Of a stretch of 64,000 nucleotides of DNA, positions 1-7,492 are shown piece by piece; position 1 is the first letter of the stretch; each line of letters starts with the position of its first letter. The notes beneath the pieces are model-generated. The model was not told the origin of the DNA, did no database searches, and saw only the letters and a list, made by a program, of their open reading frames with translations. The stretch lies in assembly GCA_038238915.1 (NCBI GenBank), contig JBBSFH010000011.1, forward strand, positions 54,060 through 118,059. The letters are read 5' to 3'. The translations under genes and the position numbers were made by a program. Source of the DNA: JAVVHE01 sp038238915. Lineage in GTDB: Bacteria > Pseudomonadota > Alphaproteobacteria > Sphingomonadales > Sphingomonadaceae.

Positions 1-374
1 TGCCAGCGCTTGGGGTGGCGCGAGCCGGGTGCGTTGGTGTGCGCCAGTTCGTCAACCAGCACGAGCTTGGGTTTCCGCGCGAGGATCGCGTCGAGGTCCA
101 TCTCGGTCAGGCGGCGGCCTTCATACTCGATCTCCCGGCGCGCGATGGCGGGGATCGGCCGCGCCATCGTTTCGGTCTCGGCGCGACCGTGCGTTTCGAC
201 GATGCCGATCATCACATCCGCGCCTTCGCCCAGCCGCGATGCCGCATCGGAAAGCATCTTGTAGGTTTTGCCGACGCCCGGAGCCGCGCCAAGGAACACC
301 TTGAGACGGCCACGCCCTTCCGCGCGTGCGGCGGCGAGGAAGGCTTCGGGCGGAGGTCGATCCGGATCGATCAC
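1..374 (-). CDS. kdpD: Sensor histidine kinase KdpD, N-terminal part (runs off the left edge)
   Basis: This is the first 124 codons of the turgor/potassium sensor kinase that controls the kdp operon, presumably through KdpE beyond the window. The visible part is the cytoplasmic KdpD domain. It has a Walker A-like motif GAAPGVGKT at residues 29-37 and the family signature DELAHTNAPGSRH near residue 110. The start is a GTG whose last bases overlap the kdpC stop (GTGA), so translation is likely coupled to kdpC. The membrane, GAF and kinase domains lie outside the window. The identification rests on the two motifs and on position directly after kdpC. Confidence 0.93.
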   Translation of the reverse strand, partial: MIDPDRPPPEAFLAAARAEGRGRLKVFLGAAPGVGKTYKMLSDAASRLGEGADVMIGIVETHGRAETETMARPIPAIARREIEYEGRRLTEMDLDAILARKPKLVLVDELAHTNAPGSRHPKRW

Positions 375-961
375 TGTGCCGGCGTAGCGCCGATCCGGTC
401 CAGTTGTCGATTGAGCGCGAGCACGTTGACGTGGGGCTCGCCAAGTAACCCCGCGAGTGGGGCGTGTGTCTCGCCTGCCACGAGCGCGCGGACTTGGTCC
501 CTGGACAAACCCCGCGCTTTGGCGACGCGGGCAACCTGCGCCAGCGCGGTTTCGGGCGAGATGTCGGGATCGAGGCCCGAGGCGGATGCGGTGACCATGT
601 CGGCGGGGACCGGGCCGGTCAGGCCATCGGCGCGCGCGACCTTGAGATCGCCTTTGACGCGATCGATCAGGCCCTTGGCGGCGGGGCCAAAGTTGGACCC
701 GCCCGAGGACAGGCCGTCATAGCCCTTGCCCGCCGCCGAGGGGCGGCCGTGAAAATAGCCGGGTTTCGCGAAGTTCTGGCCGATCAGTTCGGAGCCGATG
801 ACTTGGCCATTGGCGGTGATCAGGCTGCCGTTTGCCTGATGCGGGAAGACCGCCTGGCCGATCACAGTGATCAGTCCTGGATAGATGACGCCGGTCAGCA
901 GCGTGAACAGCAGGAGCATCATAATGGCGGGGCGGAGGGCGGAGCGGAGATCGCTGGACAT
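371..961 (-). CDS. kdpC: K+-transporting P-type ATPase subunit C
   Basis: KdpC is the single-span accessory subunit of the KdpFABC pump and helps KdpB bind ATP. The 196-aa product has one N-terminal membrane helix (about residues 12-34, rich in L/I/V with GVIYPGLIT). The soluble domain carries the family motifs QANGSLI, GRPSAAGKGYDGLSSGGSN and, near the C-terminus, THAPLAGLLGEPHVNVLALN. Length is normal for the family. It lies 9 bp after kdpB and its stop overlaps the kdpD start, so it belongs to one kdpFABCD transcript. Confidence 0.97.
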   Translation of the reverse strand: MSSDLRSALRPAIMMLLLFTLLTGVIYPGLITVIGQAVFPHQANGSLITANGQVIGSELIGQNFAKPGYFHGRPSAAGKGYDGLSSGGSNFGPAAKGLIDRVKGDLKVARADGLTGPVPADMVTASASGLDPDISPETALAQVARVAKARGLSRDQVRALVAGETHAPLAGLLGEPHVNVLALNRQLDRIGATPAQ

Positions 962-970
962 TGGGGTTCC

Positions 971-3004
971 TCAGACGAGGTGGAGCGCGGTGACGAGGAG
1001 ATCGATCAATTTGATGCCGACGAACGGCGCGACGATGCCGCCGAGGCCGTAGACAGCGAGGTTACGCGCGAGAAGCAGACCCGCACCGATGGGACGGTAT
1101 TCGACGCCCTTGAGCGCGAGCGGCACCAGCGCGGGGATGATAAGCGCGTTGAAGATGATCGCGGACAGGATCGCCGAGGCGGGGCTGTGCAGGCGCATGA
1201 CGTTCAGCACGGAGAGGTCGGGATAGAGCACGACGAAGATCGCGGGGAGGATGGCGAAATATTTGGCGACATCGTTGGCGATGCTGAATGTGGTGAGCGC
1301 GCCGCGCGTCATCAGCAACTGTTTGCCGAGGCCCACGATCTCGATCAGCTTGGTGGGGTCGCTGTCGAGATCGACCATGTTGCCAGCCTCGCGCGCGGCC
1401 TGCGTGCCGGTGTTCATCGTCACGCCAACGTCGGCTTGCGCCAAGGCGGGCGCGTCATTGGTGCCGTCGCCGCACATCGCCACCAGCTTGCCGCCCGCCT
1501 GCTCCTTGCGGATGAGCGCCAGTTTGTCCTCGGGCGTGGCCTGCGCGAGGAAATCGTCCACGCCCGCCTCCGCCGCGATCGCGGCGGCGGTAAGCGGGTT
1601 GTCGCCGGTGATCATCACGGTGCGGATGCCCATGCGCCGCAGTTCGGCGAACCGCTCGCGCATCCCGGCCTTGATGATGTCGCTGAGCGCGACGGCGCCC
1701 ATGATACGGCCATCGCGCACGACCGCGAGCGGCGTCTTGCCCGCGCGCGCGAACTCGTCGGTGATTCGCTTTAATTCAGCGCCGATCGTGGGATCGATAC
1801 GGCCGTCGAGCGACTTCAGGACGCTATCGACCGCCCCCTTCTCGATCAGCGTTTGACCGAAGCGCAAGCCCGAGATGCGGGTGGCGGCGCTGAACGGGAT
1901 CACTTCGGCGTCTGCGGGCATGGTCGCAATCTGCCCATGCTTTTCGCGAGCGAGCACCACGATCGAGCGGCCTTCGGGCGTCTCGTCGGCGAGGGATGAG
2001 AGGAGCGCGGCTTCGGCGAGATCGTTCATGGGGACGCCTCTCACCGGCCGGAACTCGGTCGCCTGCCGGTCGCCGACCGTGATCGTGCCGGTCTTGTCGA
2101 GCAGCAGCACGTCCACATCGCCCGCCGCCTCGACCGCGCGGCCCGATTTGGCGAGCACGTTGAAGCGCACCAGCCGGTCCATACCCGCGATACCGATCGC
2201 GCTCAGCAAGGCAGCGATCGTGGTCGGGATCAGCGTGATCAGCAGGGCTGCGAGCATCACCACGGGCACGTTGCCGCCCGCATAGTGCGCGAAGGCGGGC
2301 ACGGTGCCGACCGCGATCAGGAAGATGATCGTCAAGCCGACGAGGAGGATAGTGAGCGCGATCTCGTTCGGGGTCTTCTGACGCGCCGCGCCTTCCACCA
2401 GCGCGATCATGCGATCGAGGAAGCCTTGGCCCGGACCGGCGGTGACGCGCACGCGGATGCTGTCCGAGATCACCCGAGTGCCCGCGGTCACCGCCGAACG
2501 ATCGCCGCCCGCCTCGCGGATCACGGGCGCGCTCTCGCCGGTGATCGCGGCTTCGTTGACCGAGGCGACGCCCTGCGCCACTTCGCCGTCCGCCGGGATC
2601 AGGTCGCCGGTTTCCACGAGCACGATGTCGCCGACCTTGAGAGCGGAGGCGGGCACCTTCTCCACCCCCGAGCCAACGACGCGCTTGCCCACCAGCTCGC
2701 CCTTGGTGAGCCGGAGCGAGGCCGCCTGCGCCTTGCCGCGCCCCTCGGCGATCGCCTCGGCGAAATTGCCGAACAGCACGGTCAGCCATAACCAGACGAC
2801 GATCTGGATCTGGAAGCCAAGGCTCAGCCCCGAGCCGCCGGTGAACAGCAGGACGGTCAGCAACGCGGCGACCGTGGCGGTCACGAACATCACCGGGTTT
2901 TTGACAAGCGTCTGCGGCGCGAGCTTGCGGATTGCATCGCCCAGCGCGGGCACGGCCAATTGCGCGGAGAACATCGAGGGGGCGGCAGCTTTGGCCATCG
3001 TCAT
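971..3004 (-). CDS. kdpB: K+-transporting P-type ATPase catalytic subunit B
   Basis: KdpB is the energy-coupling subunit of the high-affinity potassium pump. The 677-aa protein shows P-type ATPase marks in order: the actuator TGES motif at residues 155-158, the phosphorylation loop DKTGTIT with Asp303, and GDGTNDAPAL in the hinge region around residue 510. Hydrophobic helices flank these domains. A ribosome-binding AAGGA sits just before the ATG. It follows kdpA by 7 bp. Length and motifs are fully typical, with no sign of damage. Confidence 0.98.
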   Translation of the reverse strand: MTMAKAAAPSMFSAQLAVPALGDAIRKLAPQTLVKNPVMFVTATVAALLTVLLFTGGSGLSLGFQIQIVVWLWLTVLFGNFAEAIAEGRGKAQAASLRLTKGELVGKRVVGSGVEKVPASALKVGDIVLVETGDLIPADGEVAQGVASVNEAAITGESAPVIREAGGDRSAVTAGTRVISDSIRVRVTAGPGQGFLDRMIALVEGAARQKTPNEIALTILLVGLTIIFLIAVGTVPAFAHYAGGNVPVVMLAALLITLIPTTIAALLSAIGIAGMDRLVRFNVLAKSGRAVEAAGDVDVLLLDKTGTITVGDRQATEFRPVRGVPMNDLAEAALLSSLADETPEGRSIVVLAREKHGQIATMPADAEVIPFSAATRISGLRFGQTLIEKGAVDSVLKSLDGRIDPTIGAELKRITDEFARAGKTPLAVVRDGRIMGAVALSDIIKAGMRERFAELRRMGIRTVMITGDNPLTAAAIAAEAGVDDFLAQATPEDKLALIRKEQAGGKLVAMCGDGTNDAPALAQADVGVTMNTGTQAAREAGNMVDLDSDPTKLIEIVGLGKQLLMTRGALTTFSIANDVAKYFAILPAIFVVLYPDLSVLNVMRLHSPASAILSAIIFNALIIPALVPLALKGVEYRPIGAGLLLARNLAVYGLGGIVAPFVGIKLIDLLVTALHLV

Positions 3005-3011
3005 GCGATCC

Positions 3012-4715
3012 TTAAAACGGTGTGCCGCTGCGCGTCGCCAGATGATCGGCGACCGGGCCGAGCGCGAGACCGGGAATGAATGTCAGCCCGCCCACGATCA
3101 GGATGATGCCGATCAGCAGCCCCACCCACAGCGGTCCCGTGGTGGGGAACGATCCCGGCCCGGCGGGCACGGTGCGCTTGGCGGCGAGCGATCCCGCGAT
3201 GGCGAGCACGGAAATCACCACGAAAAAGCGCCCCAGCCACATCGCAACCGCCAGCAGCCCATCGTAGAAGGGGGTCGATGCTGTCAGCCCCGCGAAGGCC
3301 GACCCGTTGTTCCCGACCGCGCTGGTGAAGGCGTACAGGATTTCGGTGAAGCCGTGCGGCCCCTGGTTGTTGCGGCCCGCCAGACCCTGCGGCAGCAGTG
3401 ATGCAAGCCCCGTGAACGCGAGGATCACCAGCGGCAGCACCGCGATCGCCAGCACGGCGAGCTTCACCTCGCGCGCTTCGATCTTCTTGCCCACATATTC
3501 AGGGCTGCGGCCAACCATCAGCCCCGCGACGAACACCGCGAGGATGCAGTAGATCAGGAAGCCGTACAGACCCGATCCGACTCCGCCGAAGATGATCTCG
3601 CCCAGCTGAATGTTGAACAGCGGGATCGCGCCACCGAGTGCGGTGAAGCTATCGTGCATCGCGTTGACCGCGCCGCATGACGCGTCGGTGGTGACGACCG
3701 CGAACAGCGCGGAAGCGGCCGCACCAAAGCGCACCTCCTTGCCTTCCATGTTCGCGCCCGGGATGCCCAAAGCGTGCAGGTTGGGGTTTCCTGCACTTTC
3801 GGCCCAGTAGACCAGCCCCGCGCCCGCGAGGAAAAGCACGAACATCGCCGCGAAGATCGCCCACCCCTGCCGCCGATCCCCCACCGCGCGGCCGAACAGA
3901 TGCGTCAGCCCCGCGCCTAGCGCGAAGATCGAGAGCATCTGGAGGACGTTTGTAAGTGCGGACGGATTCTCGAACGGGTGCGCCGAATTGGCATTGAAGA
4001 AGCCGCCACCGTTGGTACCCAGCATCTTGATCGCCTCCTGCGACGCGACCGGCCCGAGGCCGATCGTCTGCCTGACGCCTTCGAGCGTGGTGGCGACCAC
4101 CGATTGATCGAACGTCTGCGGCACGCCGAGGGCGACCAGCACCAGCGCGTAGACGATGCACGCGGGAAGCAGCAGGTAGAGCGTGACGCGCGTAATATCG
4201 GCCCAGAAATTGCCGATTCCCGTCGCTTCCTTGCGCGCAAACCCGCGCACCACCGCGAAAGCGACCGCAATGCCGGTGGCGGCGGAAAGAAAGTTGTGGA
4301 CCGCGAGCCCCACCATCTGGGTGAAGTTGCTCATGGTCGCTTCGGGCGCATAGCTCTGCCAGTTGGTGTTGGTGATGAAGCTGACCGCAGTGTTCATCGC
4401 CAGATGCGAATCGACAGCCTTCAGCCCTTCGGGATTGAGCGGCAGCACGCTCTGGACACGCTGGATCGCGTAAGTGAGCAGCACGCCGAACAGGCTGAAC
4501 ACGAGCATGTGAACCGCATAGCGGCGCCAGCCCATATCCTCATCGGCCCGGACGCCCGCGACCGCGTAGAAACCGCGTTCCATCCAGCCGAACGGCGCGT
4601 GGAACACCGTCCGCCGCCCCTCGTAAAGCGCGAACAGCCACGCCCCGAACGGGCGCGCCATTGCCACTACGAGTGCGGCGAAGACCAGAATCAACAACCC
4701 GCCATTGAACGTCAT
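3012..4715 (-). CDS. kdpA: K+-transporting ATPase potassium-binding subunit A
   Basis: KdpA is the channel-like subunit that selects and binds K+ in the inner membrane. The start at 4715 gives MTFNGGLLILV and a 567-aa protein, the usual size; the open frame continues upstream but those codons belong to the kdpF region. Four selectivity-filter-like repeats are visible: TNTNWQSY, GTNGGGFFNANSAHPFENP, TALGGAIPL and VGNNGSAFAG. About ten hydrophobic helices are evident. It lies between kdpF and kdpB in the same operon. Confidence 0.97.
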   Translation of the reverse strand: MTFNGGLLILVFAALVVAMARPFGAWLFALYEGRRTVFHAPFGWMERGFYAVAGVRADEDMGWRRYAVHMLVFSLFGVLLTYAIQRVQSVLPLNPEGLKAVDSHLAMNTAVSFITNTNWQSYAPEATMSNFTQMVGLAVHNFLSAATGIAVAFAVVRGFARKEATGIGNFWADITRVTLYLLLPACIVYALVLVALGVPQTFDQSVVATTLEGVRQTIGLGPVASQEAIKMLGTNGGGFFNANSAHPFENPSALTNVLQMLSIFALGAGLTHLFGRAVGDRRQGWAIFAAMFVLFLAGAGLVYWAESAGNPNLHALGIPGANMEGKEVRFGAAASALFAVVTTDASCGAVNAMHDSFTALGGAIPLFNIQLGEIIFGGVGSGLYGFLIYCILAVFVAGLMVGRSPEYVGKKIEAREVKLAVLAIAVLPLVILAFTGLASLLPQGLAGRNNQGPHGFTEILYAFTSAVGNNGSAFAGLTASTPFYDGLLAVAMWLGRFFVVISVLAIAGSLAAKRTVPAGPGSFPTTGPLWVGLLIGIILIVGGLTFIPGLALGPVADHLATRSGTPF

Positions 4716-4731
4716 GGGATCGGCCTTCCGC

Positions 4732-4821
4732 CTAGAACCGCTCGGGGCGGGCGAGCACGAGTACGAGATAGACGAGTATGCCGACGAGCGTTGCTGCACC
4801 GAGCCAAAGATCAGTTGTCAT
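4732..4821 (-). CDS. kdpF: K+-transporting ATPase small subunit KdpF
   Basis: This 29-aa single-helix peptide has the sequence start MTTDLWLGAATLVGILVYLV and ends in ARPERF, the typical KdpF tail. In E. coli KdpF is a lipid-like stabiliser of the KdpABC complex. It lies 16 bp upstream of kdpA and 4 bp downstream of another short membrane peptide. The identification comes from the PERF ending, the length and the position. Confidence 0.9.
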   Translation of the reverse strand: MTTDLWLGAATLVGILVYLVLVLARPERF

Positions 4822-4825
4822 AACT

Positions 4826-4909
4826 TCAAGCTTTGTCGGCGAGTGAAACGTAGAGGAGACTGAGCAATACCAGCCCACACAGGACGCCGATCCAGATTAA
4901 ATCCTGCAT
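4826..4909 (-). CDS. 27-aa single-span membrane peptide leading the kdp operon
   Basis: The ATG at 4909 opens a 27-residue frame beginning MQDLIWIGVLCGLVLLSLLY and ending in VSLADKA, which is almost entirely one membrane helix. An AGAAGG ribosome-binding sequence lies about ten bases upstream. The stop is 4 bp before kdpF, so it would be the first cistron of the operon. It is distinct from KdpF because it lacks the PERF tail. My recollection is that other kdp operons have comparable short frames in this place, but I cannot check this. Its function is unknown; a role in assembly or stability of the pump is inference from position. Confidence 0.6.
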   Translation of the reverse strand: MQDLIWIGVLCGLVLLSLLYVSLADKA

Positions 4910-5324
4910 TGTTGCAGTACCTTCTGTTGATGTGAATCGCCAACTCCCCCGATCAAAGACAAGTTGGTGCGCGATACGTGTATCGATGCATCGAGGTAAT
5001 TCCCTATGTTGGTCACGGCCATGTGGAAGTACGCTCGTGAGCATAAGGAAAGCGTAAGGAACGGTGGCCGGTCGCGAGCGCCCGAGTGCCAGTCTGGCCA
5101 ATCCGGCATCAAAAGCCTGCAAAGACCAGCCCGGATCAAGCCTGTCCGAACCGGATGCGCGCGTTTGGGTTGACCGGCGCGATCCTGGGAGCGGTCGTTT
5201 GATCATTCGGCAGGCGCCGCCCGGCAGAGTACACGCCGGCCCAGGTCCACGTCGGCGATCAGATGCGCGTGGACCCCGTCACAAGGGGGCGGCATAACGT
5301 CGGCAAAATAGCCGGAGCAGTATT
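4910..5324. other. Intergenic region with kdp promoter signals
   Basis: This 415-bp stretch separates the divergent kdp operon and the DUF1993 gene. I see no convincing coding frame. It holds a tandem 11-bp repeat (5040-5061) and a short inverted repeat, CGATAC-GT-GTATCG, at 4972-4985, 63 bp upstream of the first kdp start. The GGAG at 5313-5316 is the ribosome-binding site of the DUF1993 gene. Confidence 0.6.
5040..5061 (-). promoter_or_regulatory. Candidate KdpE operator: tandem 11-bp direct repeat
   Basis: On the plus strand AGCATAAGGAA is followed directly by AGCGTAAGGAA: two 11-mers that differ at one base, in head-to-tail order. OmpR/PhoB-family response regulators such as KdpE bind tandem direct repeats with a period near 11 bp. 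The site lies about 130 bp upstream of the first kdp start codon. Assignment to KdpE is inference from spacing and location. Confidence 0.45.
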
Positions 5325-5846
5325 ATGTCGTTTTCACTTTATGATGCCGTCGTTCCTTCCAACCTCCAGATTTTAAACGCGATTGACGCCATGCTCGACA
5401 AGGCGAAAGCGTTTTGTGCGGAAAACGGCTGGGCAGAGTCGGATCTGATCGACGCGCGCCTCGCGCCCGACATGCTACCGTTCGGCTATCAGGTAAAATC
5501 CTGCGCCGCCCATTCGGTCGGAGGAATCGAGGGTGTGAAGGCGGGCAGTTTCTCACCAGACATGTCACCGTGGCCAACCGACTTCGCAGCGCTCCATGGC
5601 GTTCTGCAAGCGGCAGTCACCAGCCTGAACGCGCTGGACCGCGAGGCTTTCGACGCGCTGGCGGAGAATGATACACAGTTTGCGTTCGGCGAAACCAAAC
5701 TACCATTCACGGGGGCGAATTTCCTGCTTTCGTTCTCGCAGCCGAACTTTTATTTTCACGCGACCACTGCGTACGCGATCCTTCGTGCAAAGGGTATGAA
5801 GTTGAGCAAGCGTGACTTCCTTGGCACGCCACGTGTCAAGCGATAG
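5325..5846 (+). CDS. DUF1993 family protein
   Basis: The 173-aa protein belongs to the DUF1993 family as I recognise it from the conserved stretches MLPFGYQVKSCAAHSVGGIEG near residue 50 and QPNFYFHATTAYAILRAKGM followed by LSKRDFLG at the C-terminus. The family resembles DinB-like four-helix bundles; its biochemical role is not known to me. A GGAG precedes the ATG at 5325. It stands alone, divergent from kdp and with no operon partner. Length is normal. Confidence 0.85.
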   Translation: MSFSLYDAVVPSNLQILNAIDAMLDKAKAFCAENGWAESDLIDARLAPDMLPFGYQVKSCAAHSVGGIEGVKAGSFSPDMSPWPTDFAALHGVLQAAVTSLNALDREAFDALAENDTQFAFGETKLPFTGANFLLSFSQPNFYFHATTAYAILRAKGMKLSKRDFLGTPRVKR

Positions 5847-6282
5847 CGCGGGCCGAAGTCGCGCACGGGAATCGCCCTCGCCGAGATCTGTCCGGCACCA
5901 ATACCGGTCGCGCGGCGTGCTATGAGGACAGATCGAAAGCGGACCATCGACGAATAGCGAGACAACCGCGTGCAAGTCGTCGGTAAATTCGCTGCATCAG
6001 GGATGCCAAAGCCGAAGATATAGACGATGGCGAGCACCTGCCCATTTATCGCGAAATGTGCTTACAGGCAGGTTCGGTGTGGAAACTGCCGGGCGGCAGC
6101 AGCTTAAAACCGGCGTCCGTCGGCGTCTCGCCGTAGCCCAGACACCAATGGCCCGAGGCGAAGCACTTCGTTCTGCCGACGAACGCTATAAGCCTGATTA
6201 CTATGTGATTGCTTTCTCACGACTGTGCCCATCGGAACGGTGGGGCTCGATGAAAATAGTCAATGAAAACCGCGGAAAACCG
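5847..6282. other. Gene-poor stretch, nothing recognised
   Basis: These 436 bp lie between the DUF1993 gene and tRNA-Lys. Open frames on both strands are short, lack ribosome-binding sites and show no family resemblance. The part near 6190-6280 is less G+C-rich than its surroundings. I find no clear hairpin-plus-T-run terminator or regulatory repeat. Confidence 0.5.
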
Positions 6283-6358
<76 letters not shown>

Positions 6359-6397
6359 CGCCGGGTCGCGCGCTTTGCGGCAGCGGTGCCCACGCTG

Positions 6398-7492
6398 TCA
6401 ACCCGTATCCGCCTCGCGCGCGACGGACATCACGATCGCCAGCGCGATCAGCACGGTCATCATCGCCGATCCGCCATAGCTTACCAGCGGCAGCGGAATG
6501 CCGACCACGGGGGCCAGTCCCATGACCATCAGCAGGTTGATCGCCACGTAGAAGAACAGTGTCATCGTCAGGCCCGCTGCGGCGAGGCGAGCGAACGGCG
6601 TGCGGGCGCGCATCGATACGCCCATGCCCCACCACAGCACCACGCCAAAGCACAGCAGGATGAACACACCGCCCGCAACGCCCCATTCCTCCGCCATCGT
6701 TGCGAAGATGAAATCGGTGTGGCGCTCGGGCAGGTAATCCAGATGGCTCTGCGTGCCCTGGAGGAAGCCCTTGCCGAACAGCCCGCCCGATCCGATCGCG
6801 ATCTTGCTCTGCGTGATGTGATAGCCAGCGCCGCGCGGATCGGCACCGGGATCGAGGAAGATGGTGACGCGACGCGCCTGATAACCGTGGAGGAAGTGGA
6901 ACAGCACGGGCACTGCGCCGCCTATCGCTGCAAGGCCGCCCGCAAACCACCACCACGGCAGCCCGGCGAGGAACAGCACCGCCACGCCCCCCACCGCGAT
7001 CATCATCGCGGTGCCGAGATCGGGCTGTGCCATCACGAGCGCGGTGGGCGCGAGGATCAGCGCGAACGGGATCACCAGCGCCGACAGGCTGCGGATGTGC
7101 GTGCGCGGCAGATTGTGGAAATAGCGTGCGAGCGCGAGCACGATCGCCAGCTTCATGAACTCGCTCGGCTGCAACCGCAGCACGCCGGTATCGAGCCAGC
7201 GACGGCTTCCGCCCGAGACCGCGCCCAGCGCCTCCACGCCGATCAGCGCCAGCAGCACGGCGGCATAGATCCAATAGGCATATTTGCGCCACAGCGCTGG
7301 ATCGACCTGCGCGAGCGCGATCATCGCAACGATCAGCACCGCAAAGCGCACGCCCTGCGCCATCGCCCATGGATGAAGCGAGCCGCCTGCCGCCGAGTAG
7401 AGCACGAGCAGGCCGAACGCTCCGAGCGCGGCGACGGCGGCGATCATGCCCCAGGGCGTGGTGCGCGCCCAGAGCGGCAGCGCGGAGGTCAT
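6398..7492 (-). CDS. rodA: Rod-shape peptidoglycan glycosyltransferase RodA
   Basis: RodA is the SEDS-family lipid II polymerase of the elongasome and works with the PBP2 encoded just upstream. The start at 7492 (MTSALPLWART) gives 364 aa and overlaps the mrdA stop as ATGA; the longer frame upstream is arginine-rich shadow. SEDS signatures are present: GGSRRWLDTG, LQPSEFMKLA, QPDLGTAM, a DPGADPRGAGYH loop, the IAIGSGGLFGKGF segment, LPERHTDFIFA and PLVSYGGSAM near the end. About ten membrane helices are evident. Confidence 0.96.
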   Translation of the reverse strand: MTSALPLWARTTPWGMIAAVAALGAFGLLVLYSAAGGSLHPWAMAQGVRFAVLIVAMIALAQVDPALWRKYAYWIYAAVLLALIGVEALGAVSGGSRRWLDTGVLRLQPSEFMKLAIVLALARYFHNLPRTHIRSLSALVIPFALILAPTALVMAQPDLGTAMMIAVGGVAVLFLAGLPWWWFAGGLAAIGGAVPVLFHFLHGYQARRVTIFLDPGADPRGAGYHITQSKIAIGSGGLFGKGFLQGTQSHLDYLPERHTDFIFATMAEEWGVAGGVFILLCFGVVLWWGMGVSMRARTPFARLAAAGLTMTLFFYVAINLLMVMGLAPVVGIPLPLVSYGGSAMMTVLIALAIVMSVAREADTG

